Shown here one piece after another: positions 1-6,098 of a stretch of 14,217 nt of DNA (its first letter is position 1; each line of letters begins with the position of its first letter). The DNA comes from JAZQNC01 sp045536155. GTDB taxonomy: Bacteria > Bacillota > Clostridia > Oscillospirales > CAG-272. Under the pieces are notes generated by a model. The model saw only the letters and a list, made by a program, of their open reading frames with translations. It was not told the origin of the DNA and ran no database searches. Position numbers and translations under genes: made by a program. The DNA lies in the NCBI GenBank assembly GCA_045536155.1, contig JAZSMZ010000016.1:1-14217 (forward strand). Reading direction: 5' to 3'.

Positions 1-623
1 CCGGGACCAACTATCTTGTCAACTCTTTTTATACTGTCTGTACCGTAAGCCAGAGCGGCAACTGCCTGGGCACCGCCCACCGTAAGGATATTTTTTACTC
101 CTGCAAGATGTGCGGCGTATATAACGGCAGGATTTACGCCCTCTGCTTTCGGGGGAGTGCACATGATTATCTCATCAACACCCGCAACCGATGCGGGGAT
201 AGCGTTCATAAGCACCGACGAAGGGTATGCGGCGCGTCCGCCGGGAACGTATATGCCGACACGGCGCAACGGGAGCACACGCTGACCCATAACGCGTCCT
301 TCGGATGCATCTATCCAGCTTGTCTGCTTTTGCTGCTCATGGAAGGCGCGGATATTTTCGGCCGCCCTTTCCATGGTACGGCGAAGATCGTCGGGCACCA
401 TTGCGATAAGGCGCTCTTTTTCCTCTTCGCTCATGAAAAGGGAAGAAAGCTTTACTCCGTCAAATTTTTCGCTGTATTCGTAAAGCGCCTCGTCTCCGCG
501 TGTCCTTACATCGTCGATAACGCGGTTGACCGTTGCCATGATCTCGGGATTTTCACCTGCCGAACGGCGGCGGAGCATATCGAGAAGTTCGGGTGCGCTT
601 GATTTATCGTAAAATTTAAGCAT
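1..623 (-). CDS. hisD: Histidinol dehydrogenase (N-terminal part, runs off left edge)
   Basis: HisD catalyses the last two steps of histidine synthesis, the NAD-dependent oxidation of L-histidinol to L-histidine, in the cytoplasm. About 207 N-terminal codons are present of a family length near 430; the gene continues beyond base 1. The translation begins MLKFYDKSSAPELLDMLRRR and contains the family segments RVGIYVPGGRAAYPSSVLMN (residues about 117-136) and VGGAQAVAALAYGTDSIKRV followed by DKIVGPG at the window edge, which form the conserved NAD-binding region. The ATG at 621-623 is preceded by AAAGGATT. It lies 14 bp after the hisG stop, so it is the third gene of a hisZ-hisG-hisD operon. The zinc- and substrate-binding C-terminal half cannot be checked because it is outside the window. 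Confidence 0.95.
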   Translation of the reverse strand, partial: MLKFYDKSSAPELLDMLRRRSAGENPEIMATVNRVIDDVRTRGDEALYEYSEKFDGVKLSSLFMSEEEKERLIAMVPDDLRRTMERAAENIRAFHEQQKQTSWIDASEGRVMGQRVLPLRRVGIYVPGGRAAYPSSVLMNAIPASVAGVDEIIMCTPPKAEGVNPAVIYAAHLAGVKNILTVGGAQAVAALAYGTDSIKRVDKIVGP

Positions 624-637
624 TTTAATAATCCTTT

Positions 638-1267
638 TTATAAATTGTTCGGAACTACTTTTGAGATAAATTCGTCGATCTCATCCTTTTTGAGCTTGAC
701 CGAGGCTACGTTGACGATGAGTCTTGCCGAAATGTCGGCAACGTCTTCGTATACCTCAAGGCCGTTCTCCTTTAGGGTCGATCCCGTTTCAACGATGTCG
801 ACGATCGCGTCGGCAAGTCCGAGAAGGGGAGCAAGCTCAACCGAACCCTCAATTTTTACCACCTCGACGTCGATACCGCGTGCATTGAAGTAATCCTTTG
901 CGACGGTGGGGTATTTCGATGCGATGACCTTATGTGAAATTCCGTCGTAGAAGTTTTTCCCTGCAGGACCTGCAAGAGCGAAACGGCATTTGCCGAATCC
1001 GAGGTCAGCGATCTCGTAAAATACGCCCGTTGATTCCATTATTGTGTCACGTCCTACGATACCGATATCGCAAACACCGTGCTCAACGTAGGTGATAACG
1101 TCGGCCGCCTTTGCAAGCACAATCTCGATCTTTCCATCGCCGACGTTGAAAAGCAGCTTGCGGCCGCGCGCATCCTTTTCAAGAGAGGAGCAATCGTATC
1201 CTGCAGCCGCGATAAGCTTTATCGCCTCCTGCTCGATTCTTCCTTTTGTAAGCGCCAAACGGATCAT
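638..1267 (-). CDS. hisG: ATP phosphoribosyltransferase catalytic subunit, short form
   Basis: HisG joins ATP and PRPP to give phosphoribosyl-ATP, the committed step of histidine synthesis. At 209 aa this is the short form, which lacks the C-terminal histidine-binding ACT-like domain of long HisG and needs HisZ for activity and feedback control; hisZ is the upstream gene, which fits. Visible family motifs are MIRLALTKGRIE at the N terminus, CDIGIVGRDTIMES around residues 66-79, and the PRPP-binding loop IVDIVETGSTLKENGLE around residues 155-171. The ATG overlaps the hisZ stop as ATGA, and a strong GAGGTGA site sits 6 nt upstream inside the hisZ 3' end, so translational coupling is likely. No truncation or frameshift is seen. 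Confidence 0.97.
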   Translation of the reverse strand: MIRLALTKGRIEQEAIKLIAAAGYDCSSLEKDARGRKLLFNVGDGKIEIVLAKAADVITYVEHGVCDIGIVGRDTIMESTGVFYEIADLGFGKCRFALAGPAGKNFYDGISHKVIASKYPTVAKDYFNARGIDVEVVKIEGSVELAPLLGLADAIVDIVETGSTLKENGLEVYEDVADISARLIVNVASVKLKKDEIDEFISKVVPNNL

Positions 1268-2439
1268 TTGCTCTCACCTCTTTCGGTAATTCTAACGCCT
1301 TCGCCGTCAACGTATGCGATCTTGCGAATAGAACGCATTGCGGCGTATTCGACGCTCTTTTCGTAGCTGTCATACATGGAAAGCTCACATATAATGCCGC
1401 TTTCGGCATTCTCGCGGACAAACTTTTCGGCCGCATCAAAATTTTCAGGATCAAAATGTACCAAATAGACGGGGGTGATTCTCTCGCTAAGTCCGTTTTT
1501 GCGGATCATTGTGTCTGCGGCGAGAGATACGTTTACCGCAAAGCCTGTTGCGGGAGCATCAAGTCCGAAACACGATGACAGACTGTCGTATCTTCCGCCT
1601 GCAAGCACGGGCTCTCCTGCACCGTCCATGTATCCGCGGAAGACAAGTCCGGTGTAGTAGTCGATTTCATGTACAAGACCCATGTCAATGATAACGTGAT
1701 CTCCGGCACCCGACGAAACGAGAGTGTCGTAGATATTGCCGACGTAGTTAACGGCATCAAGAGCCGCTTTGTTGTCACCCGCAATAGCGGCCGCCTTTTC
1801 GAGCACCTCGCGTCCGCCGTAGAGAAGGGGAATGGAGGCGATCTTGCCGTATTCGGCGATCTTTCCGAGGTTCTTGTGTTCGACGTTGGTGCGGAGCTCG
1901 GCGCTCTCGCTTTCGCTGAGGTTGAGCTCTGAAATAAGCTCATTGTAGAAACCGACGTTGCCAATCTCAAGCTTGAAATCGGCTCCGAGGGAGCTGAGCG
2001 CCTCAATTGCGGTCGATGCGCACACAAGGTCGCCGCGAACGCCCGTATCACCTATTATCTCGACACCGCTCTGTAAAATCTCGCTTCTTCTGCCCGAATA
2101 TCCGTTTGCGATGCGGTAGATAGACTGATTGTAGCAAAGGCGCAGAGGCATATTTTCATGACGGAGCTTTGTTGCCGCAACTCTTACCATAGGCAGGGTA
2201 TTGTCGGCACGGAAAACGATAAGACGTCCGTTCATGTCGCTGAGCTTGTACATGCTTTCGGGCTTTATTGATTTGTCACAGTCGAATACGTCGTAGTATT
2301 CAACGGCGGGAGTCATGACGGGCTGAAAGCCGCCGCGCTCGTATATGTCCGAAAGGGATCGCGATACCGCTTCGTATGTTTTGACCTCCGAAAAGAGAAG
2401 GTCGCGTGTTCCGTTTGGAATGTTGAGATTGAAATTCAT
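1264..2439 (-). CDS. hisZ: ATP phosphoribosyltransferase regulatory subunit (HisRS paralogue)
   Basis: HisZ is a catalytically inert paralogue of histidyl-tRNA synthetase that forms a hetero-octamer with short HisG and carries the histidine feedback site. The translation from ATG 2439 is 391 aa, normal for HisZ. It shows the class II aminoacyl-tRNA synthetase core: IPNGTRDLLF near residue 8-17 (motif 1 region), FRADNTLPMVRVAATKLR (motif 2 area) and VLAGGRYDSLSSCFGLDAPA (HisA-like motif of HisRS). It lacks the C-terminal anticodon-binding domain expected of a true HisRS, which together with the adjacent hisG makes HisZ the better call. A TTG at 2469 would add ten residues but has no ribosome binding site; the ATG at 2439 follows a moderate AGAAAGATAGAG stretch. 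First gene of the his operon, about 45 nt from the predicted transcription start. Confidence 0.95.
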   Translation of the reverse strand: MNFNLNIPNGTRDLLFSEVKTYEAVSRSLSDIYERGGFQPVMTPAVEYYDVFDCDKSIKPESMYKLSDMNGRLIVFRADNTLPMVRVAATKLRHENMPLRLCYNQSIYRIANGYSGRRSEILQSGVEIIGDTGVRGDLVCASTAIEALSSLGADFKLEIGNVGFYNELISELNLSESESAELRTNVEHKNLGKIAEYGKIASIPLLYGGREVLEKAAAIAGDNKAALDAVNYVGNIYDTLVSSGAGDHVIIDMGLVHEIDYYTGLVFRGYMDGAGEPVLAGGRYDSLSSCFGLDAPATGFAVNVSLAADTMIRKNGLSERITPVYLVHFDPENFDAAEKFVRENAESGIICELSMYDSYEKSVEYAAMRSIRKIAYVDGEGVRITERGESK

Positions 2440-2489
2440 ATTCTCTATCTTTCTTATAAATATTTTCAAAAACGCTTTAGCACTTTAAT

Positions 2490-2518
2490 ATGATAGCACT
2501 TTATCACGATAAAGTCAA
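2490..2518 (-). promoter_or_regulatory. Sigma-A promoter of hisZGD
   Basis: Reading the minus strand, TTGACT (2513-2518) and TATCAT (2490-2495) are separated by exactly 17 bp and lie about 45 bp ahead of the hisZ ATG. No T-box or attenuator fits in so short a leader, so control is probably by a protein at the overlapping palindrome rather than by RNA. This is a visual match to consensus, not a mapped start. Confidence 0.7.
2498..2515. promoter_or_regulatory. Operator-like perfect palindrome in the hisZ promoter
   Basis: ACTTTATC-AC-GATAAAGT is an 18-bp sequence with perfect 8-bp arms. It covers half of the -35 box and most of the spacer of the hisZ promoter, the position expected of a repressor site. 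A direct repeat AGCACTTTA (2479-2487 and 2495-2503) overlaps its left side. Which regulator binds it cannot be told from this sequence. Candidates are a TrpR-like histidine regulator encoded elsewhere or the small XRE protein at 3170-3418. Confidence 0.6.
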
Positions 2519-2584
2519 TAGGTTCCTCACAAATTCACATTATATTAACATCAAAATGTTACTTTCGCGCAAAATATCCGCTGC

Positions 2585-2603
2585 TTTATCGCATAACGAT
2601 AAA
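2585..2603. promoter_or_regulatory. Second operator-like inverted repeat, upstream of the DUF2975 gene promoter
   Basis: TTTATCG-CATAA-CGATAAA has perfect 7-bp arms and a 5-bp centre and ends 6 bp before the TTGACA of the plus-strand promoter. It repeats the TTTATC/GATAAA half-sites of the palindrome at 2498-2515, but with 7 bp instead of 2 bp between them. A further weaker repeat, TAACAT-CAAA-ATGTTA, lies at 2546-2561. Confidence 0.5.
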
Positions 2604-2609
2604 AAAACA

Positions 2610-2638
2610 TTGACAAACAAATATTAATGTGATATACT
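2610..2638 (+). promoter_or_regulatory. Sigma-A promoter with extended -10 for the DUF2975/XRE pair
   Basis: TTGACA (2610-2615), a 17-bp spacer, and TATACT (2633-2638) preceded by TG at 2630-2631, giving an extended -10. The expected start near 2645 leaves a leader of about 30 nt before the ATG at 2675. The match to consensus is very close, so basal transcription should be strong unless repressed. Confidence 0.8.
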
Positions 2639-2674
2639 GTAGTTACTTAAAACACAAAATGTGAGGAAATACTC

Positions 2675-3154
2675 ATGAAACAAAAAGAACTTTCAATATG
2701 GCTTCGTGTGACTTGCCTGTTTGTAGGATTGCTCGTTTTAATAGTTTGCGTGCTTGTTTTGCCCTCGTTTGCAAAAGAGATCGCACAAAATAATCCCAAT
2801 CTGTCCTATATGTATGCTCCCTGCCTTGTGTATGCGGTGCTTGCATCGGTACCGATCTTTATCTCCCTTGCCTTTGCCTGGCAGATATTTACCGAGATAG
2901 GTAGGGACAACTCCTTTTGTGTCGAAAACGCGAAACGCCTTAAAAATATCGGTCAGATGTTTCTCTTTGAGGGAATCTACATAATCGCAGGTGCGGTCGT
3001 GCTGGTTGTCATGGATCTCGGTCATCCGGGAATAATAATCCCGATGCTCTTTTTTGCACTTTTGTCGCTGGGGGCAACAGTTATTTGCTCGGCGCTTTCT
3101 CATCTGACGTATAAAGCGTTTCAGATGAAGTGCGACAACGACCTCACAATTTAA
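2675..3154 (+). CDS. DUF2975 family integral membrane protein
   Basis: A 159-aa protein with four evident hydrophobic segments, at about residues 10-30, 47-70, 99-118 and 122-145, separated by short loops. The central loop ILSLAFAWQIF-like stretch (here IFISLAFAWQIFTEIGRDNSF) followed by ENAKRLKNIG matches the usual look of DUF2975 proteins. The family has no established biochemical function, and I do not assign one. The start is supported by GTGAGGA 7 nt upstream. It is followed after 15 bp by a small XRE-type regulator, a gene pairing that is typical of this family and suggests that the membrane protein and the regulator work together, for example with the membrane protein influencing the regulator. 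That last point is inference. Confidence 0.85.
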   Translation: MKQKELSIWLRVTCLFVGLLVLIVCVLVLPSFAKEIAQNNPNLSYMYAPCLVYAVLASVPIFISLAFAWQIFTEIGRDNSFCVENAKRLKNIGQMFLFEGIYIIAGAVVLVVMDLGHPGIIIPMLFFALLSLGATVICSALSHLTYKAFQMKCDNDLTI

Positions 3155-3169
3155 GCGAGGTATAAAACT

Positions 3170-3418
3170 ATGGCCATTGTAATTAACATTGACGTTATGC
3201 TCGCAAAGCGCAAAATGAGCGTTACCGAGCTTGCCGAAAAGGTAGGAATAACTCTTGCAAACATTTCCGTTTTGAAAAACGGAAGGGCAAAAGCGGTAAG
3301 ATTTTCAACCTTAAACGAGATCTGCCGCGCGCTCAACTGTCAGGTTGGCGATCTGCTTGAATACGTGCCCGATGCGGACATCGGTGTCAAGATCGTCGAC
3401 GACGGCGGCGAAGTATAA
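3170..3418 (+). CDS. Small XRE/Cro-CI family transcriptional regulator (YozG-like)
   Basis: An 82-aa protein that is almost entirely one helix-turn-helix domain: VINIDVMLAKRKMSVTELAE, then VGITLANISVLKNGRAKAVR as the turn and recognition helix, then FSTLNEICRALNCQVGDLLE. This pattern is that of the short HTH_26/YozG-type regulators that accompany DUF2975 membrane proteins. The C-terminal tail (YVPDADIGVKIVDDGGEV) is short and acidic and holds no sensor domain. The ATG follows GCGAGG by 9 nt and lies 15 bp after the upstream stop, so both genes form one transcript. It may bind the palindromes between hisZ and the DUF2975 gene (autoregulation); the sequence does not prove this. Confidence 0.9.
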   Translation: MAIVINIDVMLAKRKMSVTELAEKVGITLANISVLKNGRAKAVRFSTLNEICRALNCQVGDLLEYVPDADIGVKIVDDGGEV

Positions 3419-3489
3419 CACCTAATATATAATTATTATATTATTATACATTACTACGCGCAAAAAAACAAGATATTTTTTAAATAAAA

Positions 3490-3518
3490 ACAGCCGATAC
3501 CAAAAAAGTATCGGCTGT
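3490..3518. terminator. Bidirectional intrinsic terminator between the XRE gene and mgtE
   Basis: ACAGCCGATAC, a 7-nt A-rich loop, and GTATCGGCTGT form an 11-bp perfect stem. On the plus strand it is followed by AATTTTTATA, and on the minus strand by TTTTTATTTAAAAAA. It therefore serves both convergent units: the regulator pair from the left and mgtE, whose stop codon is only 5 bp away, from the right. Confidence 0.9.
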
Positions 3519-3523
3519 AATTT

Positions 3524-4858
3524 TTATACACTCAGATTCATAATCAAAAGGGCAATGTTGAAGTATACGAATACCGTAAAGCAGTCAACGATAGTGGTGA
3601 TAAAGGGGGATGCCATAATGGCGGGGTCGAGCTTTAACTTCTTCGCCAAGATAGGCAGTGTACATCCCAGCAGCTTTGCCAGCATCGCTGAGCATACGAG
3701 GGTAAGTCCGACGGTCAAAGCAAGGCGAAGATCGTTTTGCTGGATCATTATCTGAACGAATCCGACAACAAACAGCGCCGCACCGATAAGCACGCCTATG
3801 CGGAACTCCTTAAATAGAGCGCGAAGGAAATCGGAGGGACTTATCTCGTCGGTTGCAAGTCCGCGGATTATCATTGTAGACGACTGTGATCCGCAGTTAC
3901 CGCCGGTGTTCATAAGCATGGGGATAAAGGAAACGAGTATCGGAACAGTTGCAAACGTGTTTTCGTAATGTGTGATGATAATACCCGAAATACTCGCCGA
4001 GAGCATAAGGATAACGAGCCAGATAATGCGGTTTTTCGCATGCGTGAGGACGGACGTTTTGAAATACGTTTCCTCGATAGGCTGCATAGCCGACATGATA
4101 GCGAAGTCGTCCTCGTTTGCCTCGGTGATAACGTCGATAGCGTCGTCAACCGTGATAATGCCCACGAGACGGTTTTCACCGTCAACAACGGGCAGAGCAA
4201 GAAGGTCGTATTTTTGAATATCGGCGGCGGTGTCCTCTTTGTTGTCGGTTGTTTTTGCCGATATTACCGATGTTTCCATAAGATCGCCAATGAGCTCGTC
4301 CGGATCGGCGATCATCAATGTGACCGCGTCGATGTATCCGATAAGACGGCGACGCGGATCGGTGACGTAGCAGGTGTAAACGGTCTCTTTTGATATACCT
4401 GTACGGCGGATGCGCTTCATGGCGTCGTCAACAGTCATATCGGCGCGAAGGTCGATATACTCGGTTGTCATAACGCTGCCCGCGGTGGATTCGGGATATT
4501 TAAGCAGCTCGTTGATAAGCAAGCGCTTGTCGGGGGTGACCGCTTTAAGCATACGGCTGACAACGTTGGCGGGCATCTCTTCGATGATGTCAACGGTATC
4601 GTCCATGAATAGCAGATTGATAACCTCGCTAAGCTCAGAGTCACTGTATGCACCGATGAGCAGCTCTTCGGCATCGGCATCCATCTCGACGAATACCTCT
4701 GCGGCGATCTCCTTTGGCAAAAGGCGGAAAATTACAACTAGTCTGTCGTCGGGCAGGGTGGCAAGCAGCGATGCGATGTCTGCGGGCTCCCATTCGCAGA
4801 GCATTTCACGAAGCTCGCGAAAGCGCTTTTCTTCAATTAAAACAAGGGCCTCTTCCAT
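3524..4858 (-). CDS. mgtE: Magnesium transporter MgtE
   Basis: MgtE is a dimeric Mg2+-selective channel of the inner membrane, gated by cytosolic Mg2+ through its N and CBS domains. From ATG 4858 the protein is 444 aa, close to the family norm. Domains in order: the helical MgtE N domain (residues 1-125), two CBS modules (about 131-190 and 195-250), a plug helix region (251-277), and the transmembrane domain (278-444) with five hydrophobic helices. Signature residues are PMLMNTGGNCGSQSSTMIIR (313-332) and the pore aspartate D425 in ASPFITTIVD, the residue that coordinates Mg2+ in characterised MgtE. An in-frame start at 4903 is less likely: ATG 4858 has GAGAGGAG 9 nt upstream. Monocistronic, ending at the terminator at 3490-3518, and preceded by a long structured leader described separately. 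Confidence 0.97.
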   Translation of the reverse strand: MEEALVLIEEKRFRELREMLCEWEPADIASLLATLPDDRLVVIFRLLPKEIAAEVFVEMDADAEELLIGAYSDSELSEVINLLFMDDTVDIIEEMPANVVSRMLKAVTPDKRLLINELLKYPESTAGSVMTTEYIDLRADMTVDDAMKRIRRTGISKETVYTCYVTDPRRRLIGYIDAVTLMIADPDELIGDLMETSVISAKTTDNKEDTAADIQKYDLLALPVVDGENRLVGIITVDDAIDVITEANEDDFAIMSAMQPIEETYFKTSVLTHAKNRIIWLVILMLSASISGIIITHYENTFATVPILVSFIPMLMNTGGNCGSQSSTMIIRGLATDEISPSDFLRALFKEFRIGVLIGAALFVVGFVQIMIQQNDLRLALTVGLTLVCSAMLAKLLGCTLPILAKKLKLDPAIMASPFITTIVDCFTVFVYFNIALLIMNLSV

Positions 4859-5018
4859 TGTAAACACTCCTCTCAAAAATAGTGATAAACGCGGATAAAA
4901 CAAATATCCGCAAAAGCCGTGATCTTAAAAAATCGCGGCGAGAGGGAAGCAGTATAAGTCCTGCGTTGTTATGTAAAAGCCCTTAAAGCAATTATTAAAT
5001 TGACGTTTCGATGATAAG

Positions 5019-5120
5019 TTACCGAGCGAAAACAAATCGGCAAAGATCATTTGCTGTTGCCGATATGCGCGAGCTTTGGCATAACAACTGCGACCTACTT
5101 CGACCGCCTCCAGCGTCCAT
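5019..5120 (-). CDS. Candidate 33-codon leader peptide upstream of mgtE
   Basis: The ATG at 5118-5120 is preceded at 5 nt by GAGGTGA, one of the best ribosome binding sites in the window, and opens 33 codons (MDAGGGRSRSQLLCQSSRIS, then ATANDLCRFVFAR) ending in TAA. The peptide has six arginines and two cysteines and resembles no family I know. It sits in the presumed mgtE leader, about 160 nt ahead of the mgtE start. The AAGATCAT containing its start codon (5119-5126) can pair with ATGATCTT in the loop of the hairpin at 5036-5064, so its translation and the leader fold could exclude each other. Leader peptides that sense Mg2+ through translation are known in enteric bacteria (mgtL, mgtP); whether this is an analogue is inference. 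It may also be chance. Confidence 0.4.
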   Translation of the reverse strand: MDAGGGRSRSQLLCQSSRISATANDLCRFVFAR

Positions 5121-5159
5121 GATCTTCACCTCTTTCGGTAGTTTTTTGCAAACGCAAAA

Positions 5160-5193
5160 CGCGATGCATATATGTTTAGTATATAACATCGCG
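5160..5193. promoter_or_regulatory. Possible mgtE -10 box inside an inverted repeat
   Basis: On the minus strand TATACT (5178-5183) is a good -10, but the hexamer 17 bp upstream (TTTATT) is a poor -35. The -10 is flanked symmetrically by CGCGATG (5160-5166) and CATCGCG (5187-5193), perfect 7-bp arms with partly matching AT-rich inner sequence. Because transcription would start within it, the repeat looks more like a protein-binding operator than an RNA hairpin. Confidence 0.4.
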
Positions 5194-5278
5194 CTTTAAA
5201 AATAAAGAATATTTTGTTAATATTTTTGAATTTATACACAGCTTGGTAAAAAATATTGCATATTTAAACAATAAACCG

Positions 5279-6070
5279 TCAGATAATGCATGAAATAACG
5301 TCCTTCATGCTGTATAGTCCGCTTTTTTTACCTGCCATGAATTTAGCCGCACGCAGAGCGCCTTCGGCGAAGACCGAACGGGATTCGGCGGTGTGGGACA
5401 GCGTTATGCACTCCTGCTGACCGGCAAAGATAACGTCGTGCTGACCGACGATGCTGCCTCCTCTTACCGAGTGGATACCGATCTCCTTTCCGTCGCGTTT
5501 TTGACGGCGGGACTGACGCTCGTAGACGTATTCGCTTTCTCCGTTTTTCGCCGTTGAAACGGCATCTGCGAGCATGATGGCGGTGCCGCTGGGAGCGTCG
5601 AGCTTCTGATTGTGGTGACGCTCGATTATCTCAATGTCAAAGCCGTCAAGAGCGGCCGCGGCACGGCGGCAGAGCTCGACTAAAAGGTTTATGCCAAGCG
5701 ACATATTTCCCGAGCGAAAGATCGCATTGGTTGCCGATGAGGCCTCTATTTTTGCTATCTCCTCGTCGGTGTGACCCGTTGTGCAGATTATAAGGGGAAG
5801 CGAGCGTTTTTTTGCATATTTCAGCAGGGCATCGACCGACGTGTGGTGGGAAAAATCGATTATGACGTCGGCCTCTCCCTCATAATCGTCGGGCGACGAA
5901 AACACGGGAAAGGGATGGGTGTTTGCCGATGCTTCGTTTGTGTCAAATCCTGCAACGATCGTATATTCGCTCTTTTGAAAAACAGCCTCTCTGACTGCTC
6001 TTCCCATGCGTCCGTTGGCACCTGCGAGAATAATTTTAATCATCTTTATCACGCTTGACGGCAATGTCAA
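5279..6070 (-). CDS. dapB: 4-hydroxy-tetrahydrodipicolinate reductase
   Basis: DapB reduces the product of DapA with NAD(P)H to tetrahydrodipicolinate, on the way to diaminopimelate for peptidoglycan and to lysine. The Rossmann nucleotide loop IILAGANGRMGRAVREAVF stands at the N terminus, IICTTGHT is the second nucleotide-contact segment, and the signature ERHHNQKLDAPSGTA carries the catalytic His-His and the substrate-binding Lys and SGT. The last third includes HSVRGGSIVGQHDVIFAG, also typical. The start is uncertain. A TTG at 6070 has AAGGAAGG 5 nt upstream and adds nine residues (MTLPSSVIK), while the classical MIKIILAGANG start would be ATG 6043, which has no visible ribosome binding site. 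I prefer TTG on this ground. It follows dapA by 28 bp, so the two form one operon under the lysine riboswitch. Confidence 0.95.
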   Translation of the reverse strand: MTLPSSVIKMIKIILAGANGRMGRAVREAVFQKSEYTIVAGFDTNEASANTHPFPVFSSPDDYEGEADVIIDFSHHTSVDALLKYAKKRSLPLIICTTGHTDEEIAKIEASSATNAIFRSGNMSLGINLLVELCRRAAAALDGFDIEIIERHHNQKLDAPSGTAIMLADAVSTAKNGESEYVYERQSRRQKRDGKEIGIHSVRGGSIVGQHDVIFAGQQECITLSHTAESRSVFAEGALRAAKFMAGKKSGLYSMKDVISCII

Positions 6071-6098
6071 GCTGTCCTTCCTTTTTCGTTTAAAAAAC

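Larger units (their letters stand above)
4859..5278 (-). promoter_or_regulatory. mgtE upstream region: long structured leader without a recognisable M-box
   Basis: This 420-bp stretch holds no protein gene of normal size. If transcription starts near 5171, the mgtE leader is about 310 nt. I looked for the Mg2+-sensing M-box core (GGUGAGGCUCC, GCUGCUGCCC, GCUAAAGCUC) and did not find it. Instead there is a 9-bp long-range pairing (4965-4973 with 5080-5088, GTTGTTATG/CATAACAAC), an 8-bp hairpin (5036-5064, ATCGGCAA/TTGCCGAT), a hairpin at 4916-4939 with one mismatch on the minus strand, a 7-bp hairpin GCGGATA/TATCCGC at 4891-4911 followed by a loose U-rich run just before the ribosome binding site, and a small open frame at 5019-5120. 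The segment 5194-5278 is AT-rich spacer after dapB, with only a weak AAATAT/ATATTT hairpin. Confidence 0.5.

Noticed and set aside
108..602. 164-codon plus-strand open frame
   Set aside because: It is antisense to hisD, whose translation contains the conserved NAD-binding motifs.
1274..1288. 15-base identity TCACCTCTTTCGGTA with 5126-5140 upstream of mgtE
   Set aside because: Both copies include a GAGGTGA ribosome binding site on the minus strand; the rest is short and there is no extended homology, so a chance match around a common signal is the simplest reading.
2440..2490. T-box or histidine attenuator ahead of hisZ
   Set aside because: The predicted leader is only about 45 nt and has no specifier stem, T-box sequence, His-codon run or terminator.
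3968..4393. Plus-strand open frames within mgtE, and similar shadows within hisZ, dapA, dapB, queA and miaA
   Set aside because: All lie opposite or out of frame to confidently identified genes and show no domain or translation signal.
4916..5150. 6S RNA, SRP RNA or RNase P RNA in the mgtE upstream region
   Set aside because: Short resemblances such as AAGTCCTGCG and GGGAAGCAG were considered, but the closing stems and conserved cores of these RNAs could not be completed on either strand.
5011..5199. 62-codon plus-strand open frame upstream of mgtE
   Set aside because: No ribosome binding site, no domain, and it crosses the inverted repeats of the mgtE leader. A small minus-strand frame with a better start signal lies in the same place.
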